In this document: piece after piece, positions 7,636 to 15,903 of the stretch
How positions within the stretch are numbered: position 1 is the stretch's first letter
Layout of the letters: the number at the start of each line of letters is the position of its first letter
Assembly (NCBI GenBank): GCA_023151275.1
Contig: JAKLJI010000007.1
Coordinates: 62,001-126,000 of the forward strand
Origin: Bacteroidia bacterium
Lineage (GTDB): Bacteria; Bacteroidota; Bacteroidia; UKL13-3
Length of the DNA stretch: 64,000 nucleotides
Direction of reading: 5' to 3'
Made by a program: the position numbers and the translations under genes
The notes under the pieces: generated by a model
The model's input: only the letters and a program-made list of their open reading frames with translations
Databases searched by the model: none
What the model was told of the DNA's origin: nothing

Positions 7636-7938
7636 TCAACCGGGCAATGCTAATAAAAGCAGGGTTATCAACGAAATCAAACCCATTAAAACGGCTTGTC
7701 CACTTTGGATAAATTTCTCAATAATTCGCAAAACCGGGTTTGAATCGCTTCCTTTTAATTTAAACCATTCCCACAACAAAGGCTGTTCCTGCTGTTTTTG
7801 CTCCAGCTCAGCCATTTCTTTCCGGTACGAATCATCAATGATTTCTCCGCAATGTGCACAAAATGCCTTGTTTCCATTGGTCCAATTCTGGCAATGTTCA
7901 CATTTTCGGATTGAAAAGGGCTCAGGCGAAGAGTTCAT
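7636..7938 (-). CDS. Zinc-ribbon protein with C-terminal membrane anchor
   Basis: About 100 residues. CEHCQNWTNGNKAFCAHCGE forms a CxxC-CxxC zinc ribbon near the N-terminus, a charged Glu/Gln-rich linker follows (EMAELEQKQQEQ), and the last ~25 residues form a membrane helix (AVLMGLISLITLLLLALPG). ATG 7938 is preferred over a start at 7989 because it places the ribbon at the N-terminus; it overlaps the upstream SRPBCC gene by 17 bases, which suggests translational coupling. Function unknown. Confidence 0.65.
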   Translation of the reverse strand: MNSSPEPFSIRKCEHCQNWTNGNKAFCAHCGEIIDDSYRKEMAELEQKQQEQPLLWEWFKLKGSDSNPVLRIIEKFIQSGQAVLMGLISLITLLLLALPG

Positions 7939-8377
7939 GTAGTTTTTTCTCGCGATAGGCGAAAATACCTTCAACTTGCTTATCCACAAAAAGCCAATGC
8001 AGAAATGGAGCCAAAATCCAACCTTTTGATTGATAGGTAATGGTATCAGTCATTATGGTAGCGTTCCCATCTGCCTTAAAGCTATGCCTGTGGTGCCAAA
8101 TGGTATAAGGACCGCTGGTTTGTTCATCCACAAATTCATAAGGTGGGTTCCAGCTACTTATTAAAGTCTTCCAGAACATGGGTATGCCAAAAAGCGAAAT
8201 CTTGTAACGGATTCTCGTTCCTGTATGCATGGCAATTGGAGTGGGCGTTAAAATCTTAAATCGCAAGGCGGGTGGGGTAATGGCATCCAGGTTTTCAGCT
8301 TTGCTAAAAAAATCAAATACTTCATCCAAGGGACGTTCAATGCGGGTGGTGGCGACCAAGGTCTTTTGTAACTTCAT
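7922..8377 (-). CDS. SRPBCC (START-like) ligand-binding protein
   Basis: About 151 residues of helix-grip fold: IERPLDEVFDFFSKAENLDAI, TPPALRFKIL, FVDEQTSGPYTIWHHRHSF and a C-terminal helix FAYREKKLHELF. These are hallmarks of SRPBCC proteins close to the polyketide-cyclase/dehydrase group; the ligand is unknown. The start is set by AAAGGA about five bases before ATG 8377, and family N-termini begin at this MKLQ. It is the first of three overlapping or abutting minus-strand genes and shares its upstream region with the XRE regulator at 8647. Confidence 0.8.
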   Translation of the reverse strand: MKLQKTLVATTRIERPLDEVFDFFSKAENLDAITPPALRFKILTPTPIAMHTGTRIRYKISLFGIPMFWKTLISSWNPPYEFVDEQTSGPYTIWHHRHSFKADGNATIMTDTITYQSKGWILAPFLHWLFVDKQVEGIFAYREKKLHELFA

Positions 8378-8449
8378 ATATCCTTTAACAAGAGAAGTAG
8401 GCATTCTGTTCTGCCATTTTTACAAGTTTACAAAGGTTTTTGAGGCTAA

Positions 8450-8619
8450 AACATCTGTTAAACCGAGTCAAAAACAAATGTTTAATTCGCTGTAAATCAA
8501 TAAAATAAAACCTAAAACCTGAAACAATTGTTAAATAAACTATGTAACAAAAGTTAATAAGATCGGTTAACAAATGTATTTCATGTTTAATTTTGTTAAA
8601 TTCTTGTTTTACATTTGTT
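8450..8619. promoter_or_regulatory. Array of AACA-N2-TGTT palindromes in the SRPBCC/XRE divergent promoter
   Basis: Perfect copies: AACATCTGTT (8450), AACAAATGTT (8473), AACAATTGTT (8523). One-mismatch copies: AACAAAAGTT (8546), AACAAATGTA (8569), TACATTTGTT (8610). Start-to-start spacings are 23, 50, 23, 23 and 41 bases. TACATTTG at 8610-8617 also matches the TAnnTTTG -7 box for the XRE gene, so the last site would overlap its promoter. Autoregulation by the XRE protein is an inference. Confidence 0.5.
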
Positions 8620-8646
8620 TTGTAGTCTTGTAAATCAGCATTATCC

Positions 8647-9102
8647 ATGGATGATCTCAATAAACGCGTGTTAAGTATAATGGAGCGCAAGCAAATGACC
8701 CGATCTGGCTTTGCTACTGCATTAGACATATCGCTTCCTGTGCTTACACATATTAGCTCAGGACGCAACAAGCCGGGATTGGATTTGATTACTAAAATCC
8801 TAAGTCGCTTTCCTGAAATCTCGCCAGATTGGCTGCTTTTAGGTGAAGGAGAAATGCACAGGCAGGTAGATCAACTCGTGGATTTTAAGGCCGAAATCGA
8901 CTTGTTAGAAGGCTTGAAAAAGGAATTGCAGGCACAGGAGCAACATCTGCTTCAGGTTTTGCAATATCATCAACTTTTATTAAAGGAAATCAGCTACTTA
9001 GGTGACCTAGATGCCTTACTTCAACGCAACAGGCAAGGGGCGAACTATTTGGGAGCAAAGCTCGACGAGCTGAAGTCAATGCTAAATGAGAAGGAAAAGT
9101 AG
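8647..9102 (+). CDS. XRE-family transcriptional regulator with C-terminal coiled coil
   Basis: A 151-residue protein. Residues 1-70 form a helix-turn-helix of the Cro/XRE class (RKQMTRSGFATALDISLPV, LTHISSGRNKPGLDLITKIL, then PEISPDWLLLGEG), a layout typical of Bacteroidota XRE proteins. Residues 75-150 are a long Leu/Gln/Glu-rich coiled coil for oligomerisation. The upstream region carries six regularly phased AACA-N2-TGTT-like sites and a TAnnTTTG box at 8610. No toxin or phage neighbours, so a chromosomal physiological regulator is more likely than an addiction module. Confidence 0.85.
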   Translation: MDDLNKRVLSIMERKQMTRSGFATALDISLPVLTHISSGRNKPGLDLITKILSRFPEISPDWLLLGEGEMHRQVDQLVDFKAEIDLLEGLKKELQAQEQHLLQVLQYHQLLLKEISYLGDLDALLQRNRQGANYLGAKLDELKSMLNEKEK

Positions 9103-9406
9103 AGGTTTGTTGTTCTAATTTCTTGATTTACTGTTTGTATTATTCCATGAATTGAGGGAGTTTTAATTCGTGCCTTTGTCGAAATGTCAGGTTTGATTTC
9201 TTGCCCTCTTAGGTATTGTTGACTCAAACTGAATCAAATTTTGATTATGGGAGGGTGTTTTCAAAATGAATCAGATTCCGAAATTGGAAAGATTGAGAAG
9301 TAGGAACGAAAATCGAACTAATGAGAAATTGAATACCCAAGACCAGCTTAACTGGAATGATGAATCAATTGGTTATTTAGTTGAATTATTAATTCTAATT
9401 TGCTTT
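9103..9406. other. Intergenic region, no supported gene
   Basis: A perfect palindrome AATCAAA-T-TTTGATT lies at 9232-9246. A 71-codon frame from 9266 overlaps the next gene antisense and has no family character. Nothing else seen. Confidence 0.4.
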
Positions 9407-10255
9407 TCAAGGTTTTCCCAGGGATTTCCTTGTTTTGAGCGAGTAAATCTCTGTAGGATTAAATTCTTGATGATAAATTAGATTTCTACCCTCAATCAAC
9501 ACATAGTCATTGTATTTTTTTGAGGTAAAATCAAACCGGGTTTGGTTTTGATTGGAAAATACTTCTTGTGGCAAGCTATGCGAGTTGTCTCTCCATATTT
9601 TTAGAAAATGGAATTTACCTGAATGAGAAAACAGGTAAATGCGGTCATTTTGCTCGTTTTCCCATATCCCAAGGGTATCGTGGTTTCGTAGCTTATTCAG
9701 TTCTTCGATATGCCTATTGAACAAGGAATCAAAGGGTTCGATACTAAAATCACATTCCAATTTTAAAAAGGGTGAAAGCTGGGCAAGGAATAACTTCACA
9801 TCCTTTGCTTCTATTGGTCGTCCTCGAACCAAATCTCTATCAAACCGATTTCTGTAAATTCCTCTTAGGTAATGAAAGAACCAAGCTGAATCTGCTTTCC
9901 CGGCTTGGTAGGCTGAATAAAAAATGGGGAAGTAATATTCATTTACCCAAGCCGACTTTTGATGAATTGCAACAAGGATAGGGATTTTTGAGTGAGCTGG
10001 AAACCCGTGGTACTTAAGGGTTATTATTACTTTTTTGAAGTTGCTGTTATCGTTGGAATCGCTGGTTTCAGGACCTCTTAGTTTTTGGTCTAAGTCCTTG
10101 ATAATTTGCCAATATGCCTCTATTTCAGATTTTGTGGTTAAGCTTTTGATTTCAGATTCTATGCCTTGACCAAAAGATTTCAAGTGAATAAATAGACCAA
10201 AGGATATTGGAAGGAGAATCTTTAGCATGTGAGCCATTCTGGGTAGTTTTTCCAT
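9407..10255 (-). CDS. Secreted protein of unknown function
   Basis: A 282-residue protein with a signal peptide (about residues 10-30, ending near KSFGQ; ATG at residue 7 or 10 is a plausible alternative start). The mature part is rich in Tyr, Phe, Asn and charged residues, with a helical middle (SEIEAYWQIIKDLDQKL) and a beta-rich C-terminus (RIYLFSHSGKFHFLKIW, YVLIEGRNLIYHQEF). No metal-binding or catalytic motif recognised. It stands alone between the XRE gene and the M48 peptidase. Probably periplasmic. Confidence 0.6.
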   Translation of the reverse strand: MEKLPRMAHMLKILLPISFGLFIHLKSFGQGIESEIKSLTTKSEIEAYWQIIKDLDQKLRGPETSDSNDNSNFKKVIITLKYHGFPAHSKIPILVAIHQKSAWVNEYYFPIFYSAYQAGKADSAWFFHYLRGIYRNRFDRDLVRGRPIEAKDVKLFLAQLSPFLKLECDFSIEPFDSLFNRHIEELNKLRNHDTLGIWENEQNDRIYLFSHSGKFHFLKIWRDNSHSLPQEVFSNQNQTRFDFTSKKYNDYVLIEGRNLIYHQEFNPTEIYSLKTRKSLGKP

Positions 10256-10322
10256 CCAATATGAATAAAAATGCGGACAATTTTAGCATTCTAACCTGTA
10301 ATGGGGTTCAATCAATAACCCC

Positions 10323-10352
10323 AAAAGGGCAAGGTATCCCAACCTTGTCCTT
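10323..10352 (-). terminator. Terminator of the M48 peptidase gene
   Basis: Ten-bp stem 10325-10334 with 10343-10352 (one G-T pair), loop TATCCCAA, followed on the minus strand by CCCTTTT. A second small hairpin GGGGTT/AACCCC (10303-10322) abuts it. Confidence 0.6.
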
Positions 10353-10380
10353 GCAATAAATCTAGATTAGCTCTAAAAGA

Positions 10381-11163
10381 CTAAGGAAGGCTTGATTTGA
10401 ACTCTTTGTACCTTTTTTCAAAGGCCTGGCCTTTTTTGCCTCCCAGATTTTTCCATTCTTCTTCAATTTTTTCAACCCGTTTGTCTGGGTTAGGGTGGGT
10501 GGAGACAAATTCAGGAACTCCTTGTCCACCTTTTTCATTGATTTTCTCGAAAAACCGGGCAGCTCCGCGGGCATCGTATTCTGTTTCGTACAAGTATCTC
10601 ACTGAGTTTAAATCGGCTTGGGTTTCATCAGCCCTGCTGAAAGTTAGTCCAAGTAATTCAATACCCAAGTTTACCAAACTACTATTGTCAATTCCCAAAA
10701 CAGCTTTAAGCAGGAGCGAAATTCCCATGCTTTTTAGCATCTGACCTGTTCCATGGCGAAGGTCGGCATGGGCAATTTCATGCGCCAATACACCGGCTAA
10801 GGCATCCTCCGAATCCAGGTATTTTACAATTCCGGTAAACACCACAATTTTTCCTCCTGGCAGGCAAAATGCATTCAGCATGCTATCGTCTTCAACCAAT
10901 TGAACCTGCCAATTGAAGTCGTCTTTGTGGGTTATTTTTCCAGAGTTCAAAATGGTTTGGGTAATGCGGTCGAGGTGGGCATAAGCTTCAGGATAATCTT
11001 CTTTGGCTAAGATTTTCCCCATTGATCCATTATCAAGCTGAACCTGAACCTGCTCGCCCAGGAAATTGTCTACACTCACAGGTACAAACGAGACCAAACT
11101 TTCGGTACATGAGCTAAAAAATAGCAAAAAGAAAAGGGTAAATGCGTGTAGGAGTTGTTTCAT
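10381..11163 (-). CDS. M48-family metallopeptidase, lipoprotein
   Basis: A 260-residue zinc endopeptidase. The lipobox FSSC with lipidated C19 anchors it to the membrane. HEIAH at 128-132 supplies two zinc ligands and the Glu of SRADETQAD the third. CLPGGKIVVFTGIV before it and STHPNPDKRVEKI near the C-terminus are standard for periplasmic M48 (BepA/LoiP-like) quality-control proteases. ATG 11163 is required for the signal sequence, yet it directly follows the T-run of the terminator of the upstream gene, leaving almost no leader of its own. Confidence 0.9.
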   Translation of the reverse strand: MKQLLHAFTLFFLLFFSSCTESLVSFVPVSVDNFLGEQVQVQLDNGSMGKILAKEDYPEAYAHLDRITQTILNSGKITHKDDFNWQVQLVEDDSMLNAFCLPGGKIVVFTGIVKYLDSEDALAGVLAHEIAHADLRHGTGQMLKSMGISLLLKAVLGIDNSSLVNLGIELLGLTFSRADETQADLNSVRYLYETEYDARGAARFFEKINEKGGQGVPEFVSTHPNPDKRVEKIEEEWKNLGGKKGQAFEKRYKEFKSSLP

Positions 11164-11198
11164 AAAAAAGGCCGGGAATTGATGATTTCCCGGCCTTT
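11164..11198 (-). terminator. Terminator of the M13 peptidase gene, abutting the M48 start codon
   Basis: Perfect 12-bp stem AAAGGCCGGGAA (11167-11178 with 11187-11198), 8-base loop, then a six-T run on the minus strand that ends immediately before ATG 11163. Confidence 0.9.
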
Positions 11199-11217
11199 CA
11201 AAGGTATAAAATTTCGC

Positions 11218-13239
11218 TTACCAGATTAAAGCTCTGTCGGCTTCAGTTTTGTACATTTTTTGTCCTTTTTTAACGCCAAATGCCTCATAAAATGCTGGCA
11301 TATTGCTTAATGGACCCAATACACGGAATTCACCTGGTGAATGCGGGTCGGTTAAAATCAATTGGCGCATAGCTTCAGGACGCGCATTGTTTTTCCAGAT
11401 TTGTGCGAAGCCAATGAAAAAGCGCTGTTCAGGAGTAAAACCACCGATTTTTTCACCCGGATTTTTCTTCAAATACATTTTGAAAGCATCGAAAGCAATG
11501 GTTAGACCTCCCAAATCGGCAATGTTTTCCCCAAGGGTAAGCTCTCCATTCACATGCAGGCTATCAGAAACAAAGAAGCCATTGTACTGCTCAACCAAAC
11601 GTTGTGTTTTCTTTTCAAATAGCTTTCTATCGTCTTCTGTCCACCAGCTTTTTAGGTTGCCATCTGCACCGTATTTGCTTCCTTGGTCGTCGAAACCGTG
11701 GGTTAATTCGTGACCAATTACTGCCCCAATGCTACCGTAGTTTACAGCTTCATCTGCATTTGCATCAAAAAATGGTGGTTGCATAATTGCTGCAGGGAAA
11801 ACAATTTCATTCAGGGTAGGATTGTAATAGGCATTTACTGTCTGAGGAAGCATTCCCCAACGGTTACGGTCGATAGGTTTGCCTAATTTCTCCACCATTT
11901 CGCGGTGACCAAACTCCGCAGCGCGCATGTAGTTTTCGAGGTAAGAGTCGCTTTTGATTTCCAATGAACTGTAATTAGTCCATTTGTCGGGATAGCCAAA
12001 TTTGCGGGTGAATGATGCTAGTTTTTCAAGTGCTTTGGCACGAGTTGCTTCACTCATCCATTCCAATTTTCCCAAGCGAATGCGGAAGGCTTCCATGATA
12101 TTGTCAACCATGGCATTCACCCGTTTTTTAGATTCAGGACTGAAGGTTTTCTCTACAAACAATTGGCCCAACAGCTCTCCAACAATTCCATTTGCGGCCG
12201 AAATTCCGCGTTTCCACATGGGCTTTTGTTCTTTGGTGCCGGTTAGTGTGGTGCCGTAGAATGCAAAATTCTCTTTTTCAAATGCCGAACCCAGGTAACC
12301 TGCAGCGGTATTCATGGCATGCCAACGGAGATAAGCTTTTAAATCTTCAAGAGGAGTGGCTGTAATCAGACTATCTAAGCGACTAAAAAATGCAGGTTGC
12401 GAAACAATCATGCTATCGATGGTGCTTAAACCGATTTCTTTGGTGTAGGTTCCCAGGTTGATGGCTGGATACTGGCTAAGAACTTGGCTAAACCCGCGCT
12501 TGTTGTATTGTTTTTCCTGATTGCGACGTTCGGTTCTGGTCATAGAGCCGGAAGCCAAAACGGTCTCAATTCCGATTACTTTTTCTGCAATTTTCTTATC
12601 CGATTCATTGTACAAAGCCGATAGGTTACCAATGAACTTTTTGTATTCTTCGCGAATCTCAACTGAGCGTTTGTCGTTTTTCAGGTAGTAATCGCGGTCG
12701 GGAAGGCTCAAACCGCCTTGGCCCATGTAGGCAATGTATTGGGTTGAATTCTTTAAATCCTGACCAATATAAAACCCAAAGAATCCACGAAATCCTTTTT
12801 TATTGAGTTTGGCAAGGGTTTGAATAAGTTCTGGCTTGGATGAAATGGCGTTTATTTGATCAAGCACCGGTTTTAATGGCGCTGAGCCTTGGGCATCCCG
12901 CTTTAAGGTGTCCATGTATAGTCGGTAGAAAGTTCCAACTTTTCCTTTTACTGAATTGGGGTCGGCTTGGGTATTTGCGGCAGCTTCTTCCAAAATTTGT
13001 CTGAGCGTTTCGTTATTACGCTCACTAACCAGGTTAAAGCTTCCCCAACGCGATTCACTTGCAGGAACCGGGTTGTTTTTTAACCAATTTCCATTGGCAA
13101 AGCGGTAAAAATCCTCACCGGGATTGATGGTTTTATCCATGGCCTCTTGGTCAATTCCTTTCAGTTTTTCTTTCATCACAGCAGCGGTACCAATTAGGAT
13201 GGCGCCAGCTGCAATTAATGTACTTACATGCTTCTTCAT
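11218..13239 (-). CDS. pepO: M13-family metallopeptidase (PepO/neprilysin-like)
   Basis: A 673-residue zinc oligoendopeptidase of normal family length. HELTH at 510-514 and E571 in GENIADLGG are the zinc-site residues; NAYYNPTLNEIVFPAAI and the ending TEADRALIW are family signatures. The N-terminus (HVSTLIAAGAILIGTAAVM) is a short hydrophobic segment, a signal peptide or anchor, so it acts in the periplasm or at the surface. A terminator lies 20 bases after the stop. Confidence 0.93.
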   Translation of the reverse strand: MKKHVSTLIAAGAILIGTAAVMKEKLKGIDQEAMDKTINPGEDFYRFANGNWLKNNPVPASESRWGSFNLVSERNNETLRQILEEAAANTQADPNSVKGKVGTFYRLYMDTLKRDAQGSAPLKPVLDQINAISSKPELIQTLAKLNKKGFRGFFGFYIGQDLKNSTQYIAYMGQGGLSLPDRDYYLKNDKRSVEIREEYKKFIGNLSALYNESDKKIAEKVIGIETVLASGSMTRTERRNQEKQYNKRGFSQVLSQYPAINLGTYTKEIGLSTIDSMIVSQPAFFSRLDSLITATPLEDLKAYLRWHAMNTAAGYLGSAFEKENFAFYGTTLTGTKEQKPMWKRGISAANGIVGELLGQLFVEKTFSPESKKRVNAMVDNIMEAFRIRLGKLEWMSEATRAKALEKLASFTRKFGYPDKWTNYSSLEIKSDSYLENYMRAAEFGHREMVEKLGKPIDRNRWGMLPQTVNAYYNPTLNEIVFPAAIMQPPFFDANADEAVNYGSIGAVIGHELTHGFDDQGSKYGADGNLKSWWTEDDRKLFEKKTQRLVEQYNGFFVSDSLHVNGELTLGENIADLGGLTIAFDAFKMYLKKNPGEKIGGFTPEQRFFIGFAQIWKNNARPEAMRQLILTDPHSPGEFRVLGPLSNMPAFYEAFGVKKGQKMYKTEADRALIW

Positions 13240-13279
13240 TTGGTAAAAATATAAATATATAGATTTATATGTTAAGGTT

Positions 13280-13807
13280 TTACAGGATTGGAATATTCAA
13301 CCTTCGAAAGGTTTCCCGAACTCGTCTTAGGGTACTTTGAATACCAGGAGATTTTAGGAGGTTAAGCTTTGGAATTAAAGGCAATACTTCAACGGCTAAT
13401 TCGGGCTGTAGCTTGATTAAACGGAGCAGGGTTTCAATTGAAAAAGCCTTTACAGCTACGGGTTGATTTTTGTCCTCAATGAATTTCAGGCAATAATCAA
13501 ACAAAGGCGATTGAATGGATTCATCCAAATCAATCTCCATAAAACAACGCATTATATTGCGGTTGGCTCCGGTATGGGGACTATTTTCAAATAGCGCTAA
13601 TAATTGGCTAGCAAACGGGTTAAGAATCTTGGGGTTGATTTGCGATAAATGGCAAAGAGCCCAAGAACCATACAAGCTGTTTCTGGTTTTCCTTTGAGCA
13701 AGAATCTTAAGCAATTGAGGAATTAACTCCGGCGATTGTTCGAGTTCTCTTGCAAATTTTTGCACATCAACTTTACTTCTTATAAAATCCAGTTGCTGCT
13801 CAAGCAT
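13280..13807 (-). CDS. HEAT-repeat-like protein of unknown function
   Basis: A 175-residue all-helical protein. Repeated amphipathic pairs such as LIPQLLKILAQRKTRNS, LYGSWALCHLSQINPKIL, KAFSIETLLRLIKLQPELA and VLPLIPKLNLLKS look like HEAT/ARM helices, so a protein-binding scaffold is likely. There is no signal peptide. Start ATG shares one base with the stop of the upstream DUF2911 gene (TAATG), which indicates translational coupling although the partner is an envelope protein. Confidence 0.6.
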   Translation of the reverse strand: MLEQQLDFIRSKVDVQKFARELEQSPELIPQLLKILAQRKTRNSLYGSWALCHLSQINPKILNPFASQLLALFENSPHTGANRNIMRCFMEIDLDESIQSPLFDYCLKFIEDKNQPVAVKAFSIETLLRLIKLQPELAVEVLPLIPKLNLLKSPGIQSTLRRVRETFRRLNIPIL

Positions 13808-14364
13808 TATTTTTTGATGGTGAATGGCACCTTAACAAGCGTTTTGTCCCAATGAATGATGATAGCAGGTTTTTGTATAGAATCTCCTGTTTCAAATGAA
13901 ATTTGAAGCATTTCTTTTCTATCTGCATTGTTGGTTGCCTGAACCTCTGTACGAAGTACATCTTTCTTAGGATCAGGTTCTGTTGCTCCCCATCGATCCC
14001 AATCTGAATTCATGCAAATGGTCCAGAGCTCAGCACCCGGATAGGCATAAAGGGCGTATTTTCCGGCTTTAAGTTCATTGCCATTGATGAGGATATCACC
14101 GTTCAATTCAAGCGTTGTGGCTTCATTAGCACCTACGCGCCAGTATTGTCCGTATGGTTGAATAGCCCCTGCTTGTTCTTCGCCAAATATTACCCTGCCT
14201 TTTGCTGAAGGCTGACAATAGCCAATTTGAATGGAAAGCCCATCTTTGCTGAAGCTAGCAGTGCTGTATGGACTGGCTTTTTTGGTGTTTTGTTTAAACC
14301 AGGTAAACAAAAGGGCCAAAGCAATTAAAACGCCGGCGGTAATGAGTAAAATTTTCTTTAGCAT
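13807..14364 (-). CDS. DUF2911-domain membrane-anchored protein
   Basis: A 185-residue protein with one N-terminal membrane helix (5-22). PSAKGRVIFG, YGQYWRVGANEATTLEL and LKAGKYALYAYPG are the DUF2911 core, a beta-sandwich family common in Bacteroidota with no established role. The soluble part should face the periplasm. Coupled by overlapping stop/start to the HEAT-like gene. Confidence 0.85.
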   Translation of the reverse strand: MLKKILLITAGVLIALALLFTWFKQNTKKASPYSTASFSKDGLSIQIGYCQPSAKGRVIFGEEQAGAIQPYGQYWRVGANEATTLELNGDILINGNELKAGKYALYAYPGAELWTICMNSDWDRWGATEPDPKKDVLRTEVQATNNADRKEMLQISFETGDSIQKPAIIIHWDKTLVKVPFTIKK

Positions 14365-14411
14365 ATCAGGGGGTCTTTTTTCAAACTTACAAAAAGGATT
14401 GAAAAAGGAAA

Positions 14412-14485
14412 CTCATTTCTTCGCTTGTTTTTCAGGATTTTCTATCAGTTTTTCTCAGGTTGAAGCGAAAGTTCAAAGAAATGAG
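14412..14485. other. Long interrupted inverted repeat downstream of the pseudouridine synthase
   Basis: CTCATTTC (14412-14419) pairs with GAAATGAG (14478-14485), and TTCGCTT (14420-14426) with AAGCGAA (14463-14469), separated by an 8-base bulge and a 36-base loop. It lies just beyond the stop at 14492 with no T-run, so it is not a standard terminator; a 3' mRNA structure is possible. Confidence 0.35.
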
Positions 14486-14491
14486 AATAAA

Positions 14492-15196
14492 TCACCAAAG
14501 CGATTTCAGGTATTCCAATTCAGCTTGTGTAATGTGTTCGGATTCACCAGGCAACAAATTACCCAGTTTAATTTCGCCAATTTGAACGCGTTTTAGTTCT
14601 AAAATTTCTAAGTTTAGTTTGTAACACATCCTTCGGATTTGCCGATTCATGCCTTCAAGCAACTGTATGGAAAGCAGGTTTTTATGTGTTAATTCTACTT
14701 GACAAGGTAAGGTTTTTCTACCCATCAAAATCATTCCATTTCGCATGGTTTCCAACTGTTCAAAATTGGGTTCAGGATGAATTTTTACTTCATACCTTTT
14801 CCAGACTTCACGACTTGAATTCCGGAGCAGCTTGTCGTGAATTTTGCCTTCGTTAGTCAAAAGTAACAAACCTTCTGATTCTTTGTCCAATCGTCCCAAA
14901 TGAAATAAATCCGAGGATGAATCTTTCAAAAAAGGCAATAAATTATCCGGTATTTCGGGATTCAGGGTGCATTCAATTCCTCTGGGTTTGTAGAATTTCA
15001 ATACCTGAAGCGGTTTACTGGGGTAAATGAGCTTACCCTCAACAAAAACTTGAGACAAGGGATGGAAAATCACATTTTTTATCTCAACATGTCCATCAAC
15101 CCAAACCTTACCTGCGGCAAGCAAGGCACTGGCCTCTTTGTTTGAAATTGCTAATTGCTGAACCAGAAGAAACTGGAGTTTTTGTCGAAATCCCAC
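14492..15196 (-). CDS. rRNA pseudouridine synthase, RsuA/RluB/RluF family
   Basis: A 234-residue RNA-modifying enzyme. The N-terminal S4 domain (residues 1-60; SNKEASALLAAGKVWVDG) binds RNA. GRLDKESEGLLLLTNEG contains the catalytic aspartate, preceded by LKFYKPRGIECT and followed by GMNRQIRRMCYKL, all in the order of the Rsu family. Length and the LNLEILELKRVQIG ending favour RluF/RluE-like 23S enzymes. Divergent from pdeM with a ~46-base gap. Confidence 0.9.
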   Translation of the reverse strand: MGFRQKLQFLLVQQLAISNKEASALLAAGKVWVDGHVEIKNVIFHPLSQVFVEGKLIYPSKPLQVLKFYKPRGIECTLNPEIPDNLLPFLKDSSSDLFHLGRLDKESEGLLLLTNEGKIHDKLLRNSSREVWKRYEVKIHPEPNFEQLETMRNGMILMGRKTLPCQVELTHKNLLSIQLLEGMNRQIRRMCYKLNLEILELKRVQIGEIKLGNLLPGESEHITQAELEYLKSLW

Positions 15197-15242
15197 TGAA
15201 AAATTTTGGGCAAATTAGAAAAATATGGCGCTATTTGCCTGC

Positions 15243-15872
15243 ATGGAATTTGAGTTTGCCGGCAATCATTTTCGTGCCATTCCCGGAAAAGCCTTGTATT
15301 GGGAGGAAGAATCGGCATTGCTCATAAGTGATTTGCATATTGGAAAGACCCAGCATTTCCGTAAAAATGGAATTCCCGTTCCGGTTTTGGCCGCAGATAA
15401 AAACCTGGAGAAATTGCATGCCTTATTGGAGTTTCCGGAACTTAAGGAAGTGATTATGGTTGGTGATTTGTTCCATTCGGACATGAATCAGGAATGGGAG
15501 CATTTTGTTGAGCTGCGCAAGCACTATGCCTCGGTTCGTTGGACACTAATACGTGGAAACCACGACCGGATTCCAGCGTATTTGCTCAAGGAAGCACAAA
15601 TTGAAGCATTGCATAAAACCGAAAGAAACGGCATTGAACTCATTCATGAACCGGAAGAAAATCCAAGTAAACCGAGCATAAGTGGGCATATACATCCGGC
15701 CATTACATTAAGAGGAAAAGGAAGATGGTCGGAAACACTGCCTTGTTTAGCTGTTTCAAGCCTACAGATTTTGTTACCGGCCTTTGGCAGTTTTACAGGC
15801 AAGCAGGTAATTCAAGCCCACGAAGGACAACGCATTTTTGTCTTTCCCGGCAATTCAGTTTTGGAAGTGTAG
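15243..15872 (+). CDS. pdeM: Ligase-associated DNA-damage-response phosphoesterase PdeM
   Basis: A ~209-residue calcineurin-type metallophosphoesterase. Metal-site motifs in order: SDLHIGKTQHFRKNGIPVP, GDLFHS, RGNHDR, and GHIHP. The HFRKNGIPVP segment after the first motif is the PdeM signature by recall. Family members act with an ATP-dependent ligase, an Lhr-type helicase and an exonuclease in DNA repair; here the ligase is at the left edge of the window and the other two are not visible. ATG 15243 (MEFEFAGNHF) fits family N-termini better than 15225, six codons upstream. Confidence 0.88.
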   Translation: MEFEFAGNHFRAIPGKALYWEEESALLISDLHIGKTQHFRKNGIPVPVLAADKNLEKLHALLEFPELKEVIMVGDLFHSDMNQEWEHFVELRKHYASVRWTLIRGNHDRIPAYLLKEAQIEALHKTERNGIELIHEPEENPSKPSISGHIHPAITLRGKGRWSETLPCLAVSSLQILLPAFGSFTGKQVIQAHEGQRIFVFPGNSVLEV

Positions 15873-15903
15873 GAGGGGGGATTTCAATCAGTATTTTTTC
15901 AGG

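Noticed and set aside
7469-7942. A 157-codon plus-strand frame
   Set aside because: It lies opposite the VanZ-like and zinc-ribbon genes, both of which have clear domain features.
9266-9481. A 71-codon plus-strand frame after the XRE gene
   Set aside because: It overlaps the secreted-protein gene antisense, has no domain or compositional signal and no promoter box.
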